64,000 nucleotides of DNA from Chaenocephalus aceratus (taxonomy: Eukaryota > Chordata > Actinopteri > Perciformes > Channichthyidae), in assembly GCA_023974075.1 (NCBI GenBank), contig JAMFTG010000182.1, positions 175,279 through 239,278 on the forward strand, read 5' to 3'. Below the pieces are notes generated by a model that saw nothing but the letters and a program-made list of their open reading frames with translations, was not told the origin of the DNA and made no database searches. The number at the start of each line of letters is the position of its first letter. Position 1 is the stretch's first letter. The position numbers were made by a program, and so were the translations under genes. Below, one piece after another: positions 46,230 to 56,736 of this stretch.

Positions 46230-46410
46230 GAGCCGGCCTGTGGCAGATAAATGAGGGGAGAAGCTTTTCTGGCATCATGACTGAGCTGCCTGAGCTAAAG
46301 TGCCTAATCCATATGACATGCACAAAGGCCCCGCAGATTAGCCGACATCTTCATCAAAATGAATTAAAACTTATCAATTTTCTGAGGGGCGAAAGAGAAA
46401 ATGGGCTTTT
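46230..46410. promoter_or_regulatory. candidate conserved non-coding element
   Basis: A repeat-free patch with CCTAATCCATATGACATGC, CAGATTAGCCGACATC and GAATTAAAACTTATCAATTT: several homeodomain-type TAAT/ATTA and TTATCAAT cores in 150 bp with no long ORF. Called by composition only; it needs a cross-species alignment. Confidence 0.25.
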
Positions 46411-49400
46411 ACCAAGAACTGCTGAGAAGACGTTTCCATCTAAGGTTCTTTATAGGTTAAGATATGCAGGTTGAGAACCTTAACCTCTGATGTGGAAGCC
46501 ATTAGTTTGGAGGTCAAGGGTCTTCTGGCTAAGAATATGGGATTTACTACTGACACACCCAATTATGAGCTAAAATAGAAACCATCTAACTGGTGTTAAT
46601 GTCTTAACTTGAGCCGTGTCTCGGTTCCACTCGAGCTAGGGTTTGATAGCAGTAGAATTTGTTCTTATCTTGCCGAGTTATATCAAAGCCTTACGCATGG
46701 CCTCATGGACTGCGTTTTATATAATAACGAAATGTGATTGAATTAAGATCATTTTCTGTTGATGTGCTGCAAACGGTTGGAATCTAATTTGAATAATATG
46801 TCATTAGCTGGTGATAATATGCCTCATGCTTCCAGTATAAAGCGGGTATTCTTCAGTGCAAATGCCAAACAAGAGGACAACGAGGGTAGTGTGTGAAGAG
46901 TGGCATGATGAAAAGAGGGATTCACGAGCTTGATTCGTCGGGTGATTGAAGTGGGAAAAGGTGTATGCGTGTGGTGTGACACACTCGTCGCGCGTGTAAT
47001 GGCTGCTATCTTCCACCCTGGCCTCTTTGAAGTCGTTCACGTTGGTTCCATCGTCGGCTCTGGGGTTGGCGGTGTTTGGATCTTCGGTTCACCTGACTGC
47101 AATTAGCCGACTTGTGGTTTGTTTATCTTGGGTTTTCCAAGGAGGCTGCCGTTCTGAGCAAGTTTGCCACCAGTTCAGTCGAAGAGATCAGAGTCAACAG
47201 CTGGCGTCTCAGTCCATAATTAAATCTTATTTGGGAGGATAATGTGATATTCCTAACCCAATTTAAACATCTACTGGCTGTTGATTTGTGTTTTGCAAGG
47301 GGGACTTTTTCGACCATTTGATGGAGGCTTGTTTCCTGCCCTGACTTTAGTCCATATTAGATTATAGGGTCTTTTCGTGTGTCCATGTCACATCGAGAAT
47401 CTATGCAGCTTCGTGGACCTTCTCATGAGAAAGTAATTGTAACAGCATTATTGGACGACAATCTCCATGCGCATTTTGCAATCACTTTATCAGACTTACG
47501 AAATCATCGCTCGTCTTTCTGAAACACTCCTCGAGAAGTCTGAAAACGGGCCAAGGTCACAGAAAGCTGCCGCATAGCTTCTATATTTATCGACGCTACA
47601 CTCGGAATCAAGAGCACAATGTTCCTTTTCTACATCCCCTATGAGACAAAACTGTGAATCAATAAACTGCACAGGGCATAGTTAATGTACGCACCACCAT
47701 CTTAGCCTCTATTTTGAGCATGAGGGAAGCCGACAGCCATTTTGTTTTCCTGTCTTTTCCTCAATGACTACTCCTGTGAAAAGCTGCCGCCTGTGCACGG
47801 AGTTAATTAAGCCATAGTTTTAGAGCCATAATTGATTAAATCATAGAGTCAAAATAGAAATTGCGGGTCCCCAGCAGCTGTGTCTTACTGAATTAAAACC
47901 AGTGGCATCCTCTGCCGGTGAAAGGATATGTTAATAAGGCTTTGAATGCAATCAGATTGTGTTGTTTTTGTCCTTTTTTAAGCCTGGGTGCTTCTTTTTT
48001 TCCCCAACACTTTTCCTCAAGAGGTCTTATTATACACTTCTGTAACACCAGAGAGTTAGTGTGCGGCGCTCTGGGAAGCCAAAAGACCCTCCCCCAGCTC
48101 CCTTAAATCTGTCAAAGCATCTGCCTCATCCACCCTGGCAAATCCTTTGACGTGGAGGCTAAAGAGCAGGCCTTGTATCATTCATGAATGCTGCTGGATT
48201 TCCATTTCTGACACTACGCCGACTTACTGCTGGGAGCACTTGTGCCCACATTCAATCCTCCACCGAGAAATGTGGCAGCATACGGTGACCGTGGAGACGT
48301 CGCAACTGCTGCGAGCACACACACAAGCTTATTTCTTACATGAGGACATCGCACACAAACAATCAAAATGTGAAATTGGAATTTGCAGGAAATATATATA
48401 CAGGAATTGATACAATATGTACTGTATGTCCTCTGTGGTTTCCATCATGTCTGTTATCCACGGCTGCCTCCACTCTCTGCTCTTTCCCCGGCTGACCCTA
48501 TCTGTGCCGAGCTACAGCACAGGGCGGTAATGATGAGAAATGGAGTTATAATGCCAGTTGTTAAACCTCGGGCCGCACAACAAATGTGCTTCAGAGACCC
48601 TGCATTTGTCTCTGAATGGATTATGTCTTTGCTCTGGTAACCCTATATTTAATCTCACTCCAGTCTCTCCCGGCAACTATGTTTCTCACGGTAACAAATA
48701 TCCTGTCATTTGCTCCTGCCTTTGTCTTTAACCGTAGTTGTGCCTTAACTACTGCGCAGGTTTAGTTTGCTTTCAGTCATCTGTTTACAGTGGCCGACAT
48801 GTGCAAACGCATAACAGTCACTGAAAAACTATGTTTTATTGGCTTATTTTAACAATATGATTGCATGATGGCTTCTAATAGTATTGCAGATCTGCCGTAA
48901 GCTAGCTAGCTAACGTAGCTAACCTAGTCATTTCAAATATACTTTGCACATTTGTGTTTTTATATCTGTTCTGAAGCTGTAGCGCGTTTCGTCTAATGGA
49001 AGTTTTGTTGGGTTTGTAAACCGTGATCGTTTTTCTCGCGTCCAGGAGAGAAGCTTAAAAGGGAGACAAAATGGAGTCTCTGGGAAGGTTCAAAATTGGT
49101 ACTTTAATTAATAAAAAGCGCGGTAATGTTACAAACAGGGTATTGTTCAGTCAGGAGAGAAATGCTGCAGCTTCCTCTCCCAGGTGCTGGCCGTGCAGAA
49201 GAGAGCTTACAAGCATTCGTCCTTCCCGCTTGCTGGCTGTTCGCTCCTCCTCTCTGGGAGCTGTAGTGACGCAGGGGACTTCCCCCCTCGTTCGTCTGTG
49301 TCCGATATCGCGTTAAACAGAGGATTTCGACATTTTACATTCATTGCTTACTTCCACATGCCTTTTCTCCTCCTTATCTCTTTCATAACTGTATATGTAA

Positions 49401-52400
49401 TACATGTTAACGGCGTCAATAGCCACTTTAATGATACTAATGGGCGGTAGTCCCGGATGTCGTCATGAAGGATTTTCAGAATAAAAGCTTGGTAATGAGA
49501 ACTTCCGGTTTTTTCCAGAATAAAATAGCATTTAAACTGACGGTATGTTTAAGGTACATTATGCCATAAAACATTGATTTTAATTTGTAACAGTTGTGTA
49601 GCGTTCTTGCACCTGTCGGCCACCATAGTTGTTTTATATATAAGTGGAATAAAGAGAACAATACTTTGCGTTTGTTATCTCTGCCACTTGCCCGTGAAAG
49701 TCAGGCGCATTAGAACACATCTTGCCAGGATTTGTTGGTTGTTAGTAACCTAAACGTGTGCTGCCTATTTCCTTTTAGGTTTCCTTTGTTGGCTCAGAAG
49801 TTGTATAACTCGAACCCTACTTAACATTACCCATGTGGAAAAAAGCTTGCAGATGGTCTTTAACAAGAGGTCAGATAATGTAGTCACTTTTTCTGTCTTT
49901 CCATGATAATTTTGTAAAGTTATTGCAAAAAGCATGTCTTTTCATAGTCATTATTCAATCAGATTCACATCCAGCCCGCAGTGCTGCCTTCAAACTTTAA
50001 GTTTTTTTCTTTTTTATTCAATTATGGAACTGTTGGATAACCTTTGACCATTGGATCAGGGAGTATTGGCGCTGCCACAGAGTACGTGGTTATGTTCTCA
50101 GAACAAGTGAAGTCATTGAATGTTAATAAACCGGTGCCAGTCTGTATTAAATTATCAATGTGCATGAAAAATTCATCTTCAAACGTCTTTCACACTTTCT
50201 GAGTCGTAGTACAATTCACTTTGATCTTGTTAAAGGATAAACATCCCGTGCAGTGAGATAGCTCTGATTATTGCAAACACTTTCAGTGCTCACGCATAAT
50301 CTGCCGAGGTTTGGTTGTCCTGGATGTGGGCTGGATAGCTGGAGAGCGAGTGAAATAGCTGTCCTCTCAGAATGCAACGCTGCACTGAAGCATATCAGAG
50401 GTTGTTATTGCAGGCACCCCGCTAAGTGCCCATAAATTACTTGCTAATCTCACTTCTCCAATTTCCATCTTCTTTTCTTAGTGTAAATTATACCCTGGTG
50501 GAGACAAATCAGCAGCAAGACCACACAAGGCTGCACCTTCTGTTTGCATGTTTGCTAGACAAGAGTGGCAAAGTGTAGTTTTTTGCTTCAGTCAATCTGC
50601 CAAACAGCCCGGGAGGATAGGAAATGAAAGCTGTGGGTCCATAAACAATCGTGTATCAAATGCAGGATCTAGTTTTCACATTTTCTCCTGCCAGCACTGT
50701 GAAGAAGATAAAGAATGTCAAGGTGACATGTGCATGCTTTTGGAGGAAGAATAAAGACAGCAATGTCCTTGCTGATTCTATCAGTGGGAGCCATTCTTTA
50801 CCTTGTTCATTGAAAGAGGAGGGAGTGGGGGAGGAAGGCCGTACGAGGGTGGGGGTGTAGGAGAATAACATCCCTCCTAGAAACATTGGTCGAACGCAAC
50901 TCTGTTATCAGCTCCCAACTGCTTTTCCTCCCTGATCGATCGGTGGTGTTGGGCAATGCAAATGGCTGCAGCAAGCCCTGGGCATTCCACCATCAATGGA
51001 GAGTAATTATCTTCGGCAACAACCAATATTGGATTGTTAAGCCTCGGGATAAGGTAGCCGGCAGAGCCTTCAAACAGTCACTCACCTCCGTGGGCTTGAA
51101 GGCTGATGGATGGATCAGCTGGGACTATCTGCTGGAGGGGCTCCCGAGGCAAGCTAGCAGAGTTACCAGCTCTCATCTCCCTCTGCCCTCGCAGCGCAGC
51201 CCTTTGAATCCCAGAGAAAATTCATTTTTAATGTGTCTGGCGGAGGGCGCTTTTTGTTCTACATCGCCTCGATCAATCAGGACGACTTTTCATGTCGAAC
51301 AGGAACCTCCAGAAACATTTGCCACGAGGGCTTTGATGAGCACAACTTTCAAGACGGTTAAAAACGAGCTGCCTGACAAGCCCTGCACATGGAATAGTTT
51401 CAGGGATGTGATATCAGAGAGTGAACACTGTGTATTCAGAAGAGGATTTTGTTTCTGTATGATATCAGGTCAATCTCTAGACCTCCTCCATTACCGTGAA
51501 GTCCTTTACTTTTATTTGGGTCTCCTGAGAGTCCTTCAAAGTCTTCTGCCCCTCGGTTCTCAGTAGCACTACTTATATTCTGGAGTACGCCAGTGACCTA
51601 GAAATGTTGTCCATATTGAAAGATGGGAGTCATTGAATACGGTGCTCATTCTCACATCGTTGGTCTAGCTACTCGAGCCCCCGTAATGAATAAATGATGG
51701 CTTCTGCAAGGCTCTCTCCAGATAGAAATTACAACGTACAGCTGCGGGAATAAAATGGAATAAAACATGACCGTTCTGCTGGCGACAGCCTACTGTATGT
51801 TGTGCCTCTCCACCATCATTAATGGCGACCACTCAGAGTAGAGATAGCTGGGTTTAAAAGTGTAGTTTCATATTTCGTAATAACTGCCGAGTGCTGCTTT
51901 TCAGTTGAACAATAAAACGTAATTTTATAGACCAAATTAGCTGAGCCCATAAATGCTATATAACATGAGGCATATATAAATGTAACGAACGTCCGTGTCT
52001 CCATCCCTTCCAAAAAAATATCATGAAATACTTTCAGCTTAATTGATGTAAACACTAAATCCCTGCTACTTCTAATTATTAAATCAGATAGTGAGCCAAT
52101 TTGTATTTGTCTGCCCTCAGGCTTCCCTTTAAAGGAGGATATTTGCTTTTGATAAAGTCTCTATTTCCAAAACAGGGTGATTATCTGCTCGCGGCAAAAT
52201 ACCATCCTCCAAGAATAGTTTTGTCAATAACTTTGTGTTTTGTTCATAAAACGTGAATACTCAACTAGTGAATGTCCGGTCTGCTGTGTGTCATAAAAGC
52301 AGCCGATGCTAACAAGTGACTAAATAAAACTGATAACCGTCATCACGACTAACATTAGCTACCTTTAGCTTAGCAATGGTGGCGTGAAGTCAGGTGACCG

Positions 52401-52479
52401 TGACGTGGTTTTTTCATAGCCTATCATTAGCTACTTATTTCTGTTCCGTGCATTTAAGCTTCAAAATCATAACGTAGTG
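46411..52479. other. unique non-coding sequence
   Basis: No gene recognised. The longest non-repetitive frame in the window (50886-51566, + strand, 226 codons) lies here but has no domain or family resemblance. A patch at 47790-47910, with GTTAATTAAGCC and ATAATTGATTAAATCA, is another composition-only candidate conserved element. A GCTAGCTAGCTAACGTAGCT run is at 48901. Confidence 0.4.
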
Positions 52480-52480
52480 T

Positions 52481-52585
52481 TAAAGGGGCCCTTTTATGCT
52501 TCGGGGGGGGGGTTCCCTGTTGTAAATAATATAGGTGTATGTGCATGTAAATAGTCTCCAAGGGCTAAAATCCCAAAGTTGTACA
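52481..52585 (+). mobile_element. left-end fragment of the CCAAT-containing MITE family
   Basis: GTTAAAGGGGCCCTTTTATG followed by a G-run and TATAGGTGTATGTGCATGTA: only the left terminus and adjacent part remain. Confidence 0.65.
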
Positions 52586-53049
52586 TGAAAGTATCATAAA
52601 AGTGTGTTAGACAACATTTATATTATCCGCAATATTCCAAAATCGAATGGAAAAATCCATTTGCTTTCTGTCGAGGCAGGATAGTAACTTCCGGGTCTGC
52701 AAAAGTCATCAGTGATCACTCTATTAACACGTGACATGCTATTTGAAAGCAACATAATTCTGCCTACACTCCCGTCTTTTCTCGTTACGTACAGTAACAT
52801 GTTTTACTGTACATGCACCTACTTTAGAAAGCTACTGAGGAGGGGGTTACTGTATGCCAGATGCTATTTCCAGAAGTCAGATATGTGGACCCGGCCTGTG
52901 GATCCCCTCAGTCAGCCCTGGCTTACCTGAGATTAACTGTTCTCCTGGCTGAGGCTGGCAGCATTAGCGGCCCACCACTGAATGGACTGAAGCTGAAAGC
53001 TGGCTGTTAAAGTGCTGAAGGACAGAAAATACACCCAACCCCATCCCAG
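52586..53049. other. unique non-coding sequence
   Basis: Nothing recognised. Confidence 0.4.
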
Positions 53050-53160
53050 AGGTGATGTAGTGGTTAGACGCCTCACCTAGGGAGCTATATGTGGCCACAC
53101 TAGCTTAAGACTCAATCCCACTTGAGCTTCTCTCATGTGTCCATCTCAGCTGTGTCAAAA
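53050..53160 (+). mobile_element. possible tRNA-derived SINE remnant
   Basis: GTGATGTAGTGGTTAGACGC then CTCACC looks like a tRNA-type A box, and AAGACTCAATCCCACTTG at about 53107 looks like a degenerate B box. Too decayed to assign to a family. Confidence 0.4.
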
Positions 53161-53827
53161 ATATTAAGGAAAGTTCTCAAGAGGTTTTAAAATCGTCTCC
53201 TTGTGAATGTACATATCGTAAGCATTGGTGTCTTTAAAGATCTACAAAGCTGTGTTATGCATGTACAAGGTGTCATCTGTACTTCTGTACTTTTGATTCA
53301 TTATTAATAAATGCATTCGAGGTAGAAGAAAAGTTAGTTAGGAAGCATAAAGAAAACAAAGCCCTCCAATGAGTTTTGGTCAAAGCTCTCGAGTCTGGAG
53401 AAAAAACTAAAACTAATAAAAGTCATGGCTGATATAATAATGCAATAGAAAAAGTGAAAATAAATAGATCACAATATAAGTACCTTATAATCATTATTTT
53501 AAATTAACCACATATCATGAAATTCTATATTTAGAAGCATAACATTGGGGAATTACAGTAGACATTGTGAAAACGGACGTAATCTGAAAAATAGACCATT
53601 AAACGCCAAATATTCTCTTTTTACTGATGGAGAAAACGAGTTTCAAGTGTTCCCCTAAAACACAAAGACTGCATAGCATCCTTACAAAACAACAACAGCC
53701 CAGCTTAATCCATTATGAGCCAGGGTGTCTTTATGGATGGCTCAAACACCCGTTGTTTCGTTTTCCTAGCATCTATGAGGCCAGTTTCCCATGATGCCGT
53801 GCGGGTCCAACATCTGCTTCTCTGTTG

Positions 53828-54180
53828 CATGTGTCATCCTGCAAAGTTTCCCAGGGTCAACATCAAGTATGTTTTCCATTTTAGTTTTCCGGCTAATTTC
53901 AGGCGTTTTTTGGTAAGCTGTTTTTCATCAGCAAGATAAACAGACAAGTTCTCCATTAACCAAAGTCCAATGTAGTAGCGTCTAACTTTTTTCTGTCAAA
54001 TTCCATGTCCATGTGTCACCCTGAAATGTTTCCCAGGTTTAGCATCAAGTATGTTTTCCATTTTTTTTTTCTCGGCTAATTTCTGCTTCTTTTTCCAGGT
54101 TGTTATTTTTTAGTACATTCACAAAACAGCCAATTTCTTTAGAATCAAATCAAGTTGAATGGTTTCTAACTGTTCCCCAC
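53828..54180. repeat. diverged ~180-bp tandem duplication
   Basis: GTGTCATCCTGCAAAGTTTC and GTGTCACCCTGAAATGTTTC, then CATCAAGTATGTTTTCCATT in both copies, recur about 183 bp apart, followed by TTCGGCTAATTTC-like and ATTCTAACT-like shared segments. An old direct duplication. Confidence 0.7.
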
Positions 54181-55019
54181 TCCTATGCCTTTGACTTGCG
54201 TGTTTCTCGTTGTGTTTGCCTCTACAGTACGTGTAATGCAGTTTTTAATGGAAGTCTGTAGGCTTGGGGATGACCCTTAATCACAGTCAGCTGAGAAATA
54301 ATTACAAGTCTTGCATTCCTGACACAAACCCACAGAGCGGGCCGTACCTCTTGTTGCCAGACTGTAACTAACCTACAGGCCACGTCTGTAGTGGGTAATG
54401 CAGTGTATTGTTTACTCATACTGTATTTATCATTCTTTATATATATAAAAAATGTATTTGTTTCCCAGCAGAGCTGCCATTCTCTCAGGGGTTTCTGTAG
54501 AGTATAACGCAGCATGGCAGAAAGTAAACACCAATCTTCTTCTTGTCTCCAGAAAAGCCCACAGGGAGGTGGAGTTGTAAAGAAGCCCCTTTCTCTGCCT
54601 TGGCATTTTGCAAGCATAAGCCTCTTTCAACCTGACTTCAATCATGGCTAAGTTAAGCAGGTCATAAGAGTGAACAGGATAACCACGGGGCTAACTTTGT
54701 AGGAGACGTCAAAGCTCCATCCTCCTCCTCTTTAGCCTCCGAGAGTTCTCCTCTCAAGTACATTTGAAGAAAAGCGTCTTCACCGTGGAAGAGGAGCAGA
54801 TGGGTAGCTTTGCTCGGGCAGGACTGGTGCCAATCCATACTCCCCAGGCTGCTGAGAGGTTTAGGGAATCGCTGCAGACTGCAGGGGTCAACAGGGGGGA
54901 TTTCTCGATTCTCTTTGCCCACTTTACATCTCTGTATGCATGGTTGGAGCATATCAATTACTATCTTTGGTTAGTGTTCATCTTTATAAGTTACATTTAG
55001 AAAGAATAAACTTACATTT
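54181..55019. other. unique non-coding sequence
   Basis: No recognised feature; overlapping minus-strand frames at 54222-54957 lack motifs. Confidence 0.4.
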
Positions 55020-55915
55020 CCATTCCAAATAACATGTTTTTCTTTTAATTTGAAATATTCTGTCCCAATGTTTTGCACTGATGAAACATTTTGCGATAGA
55101 AACCCATCGATAGCTCCATCATTGAACACACAGTAGCTACATGCATACACTGATGTACCACAACGCGCATAACAAACATGTCAACATGCGTAAGAAACGT
55201 CTAATCCGTACACAATAAGGTCCACAAAGAGGACATTTTATCATGGAAATGCGGTTAGCCCTAACACTGAAAGAAATACAATAACTTAAGACCAAGAAAA
55301 ATTACTTTTCAAAGTAACATGATTTCTTTTATTTTGAAATATCATGTCCTGATACCCCAACTTTGATTTGGGTAAGATGAGTATTATTTAAATATTTAAT
55401 ATTTAAATCGTGTTACAGTATAGAAACTCGTCTTTAGCTCCTTTATTGAACACACAGTAGCAAGTACTACATATGTATTACATGCAAACAGTGATGTAAG
55501 CAAACACATATGTTAACATGCTTAACACATATATAATCTGCACACAATAAGGTTACAAAGAGGAGATTTGCTCGTGGAAATCTGGTCAAACCTAATAAAT
55601 AAAACGACTGAAGAGTACTCAGACCTAATCAAACATCAAAAACTGTTCCAAATAACATATTTTATTTTATTTTTGAAATATCCCATCCTGATCCTGAACA
55701 CCAAGTTTGATTTGGATCGTGAGTCAAAAAGACTTGCAGTACACTTCTGAGAGTTTTAATGAAAGTACTTCATACAATACTTCACCAAAACGTTCAAACA
55801 TATTAACATGCTCAAGAAACATCTAATCCGTACACCGGAATGTCACATAAAGGACATTTTCTCACGGAAATCCGGTTCCACCTAACAAGTAGATAAATAA
55901 ATTAACCAAAGAGTA
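55020..55915. repeat. diverged tandem repeat, three ~300-bp copies
   Basis: Starts near 55030, 55317 and 55651 share AACATR-TTTTATTTTGAAATAT-like sequence, and repeated internal phrases include TTGAACACACAGTAG, TTAACATGCT, TCTAATCCGTACAC and GAGGACATTTT-like text. The third copy is partial. The array lies directly upstream of the candidate first exon. Confidence 0.75.
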
Positions 55916-56034
55916 CAATGAGGTTGAAAAAAAACCTGGGTCCATTATCGGGAATTGTGTTAACAAATCAGATCATGCCCTCGTACATTGATTGCTCTGG
56001 TCTCGTCCTGTCCTCATTTTCAACAGCTGCTGCC

Positions 56035-56047
56035 ACACACACACAGC

Positions 56048-56094
<47 letters not shown>

Positions 56095-56105
56095 ACACAC
56101 CCACA
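56035..56105 (+). repeat. (CA)n microsatellite upstream of the candidate exon
   Basis: About 70 bp of CA repeats with CCCACA interruptions, ending just before a CpG-containing region. Confidence 0.95.
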
Positions 56106-56119
56106 CACCCTGGCTGACG

Positions 56120-56736
56120 CGCAGCTCAGTCTCTCTCTCTGTTGCGCACGGAGAGCAGGTCGGAGCGGAGCGGAGCGCACTGCGTTTTTCGGGACTTCTT
56201 GTCACAGTAAACGCACGCGGGATCTTGTGGATAACCGTCAGATTGTCTCGCTGAAATCAGACAAAAGCATCCGCGCGACTCTTGGATATCTATTTCTTCG
56301 CGTTTTCTGCTCCAGATCGACAAAACACTTTGGGGAATCTATTGTGGACGATCTATCTTCGCTTTCACTACCCGACCTGGGATCCTAGGAGCTGGACAAA
56401 GATCCACTGTGTTCTCCCAAGGAGCCCAAATGATTGCCTACAGAACTTTATCGAAGTAAAAGAAACTGATTTGTCTTACTGTTTCCTGAAGGTCTCACCG
56501 CTTTTCTTTGGAGGAGAAAAACCCCCTCATTGAAGATTTATTGTTCCGGCAGGTTATTCTCTGTTGTGAGGTTTCTCGTCCTTTTACCTTTGAACAATAT
56601 ATTTTTCCTTCTCCTTTTAATTGGATTTAACCCCAATAAGGCTCGCATTGATGTCTACATGAATGCGTGCTCTTATTCGCTCCAGTCTGGGTGATTTGGA
56701 TATCTTCCGCGAGCGATCTCGGCGGATTTGGACTCG
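56120..56736 (+). promoter_or_regulatory. candidate TATA-less promoter and 5'-UTR first exon
   Basis: After the CA repeat the sequence becomes CpG-containing (GTTGCGCACGGAGAGCAGG, GGAGCGGAGCGGAGCGCACT) without a TATA box, then runs about 600 bp with several ATGs closed quickly by stops, as in a long 5' UTR. It ends GGACTCG/GTAAGG, a good splice donor at 56737. No acceptor precedes it, consistent with a first exon. It may be an alternative promoter for the gene carrying the 5843 microexon, or the start of another plus-strand gene. The frame 55918-56388 crosses the CA repeat and is not credible. Confidence 0.5.

Noticed and set aside
55918..56388. 156-codon frame over the CA repeat and candidate first exon
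   Set aside because: Includes a poly-His/Thr run from (CA)n and no conserved motif; a non-coding 5' UTR is a better reading.
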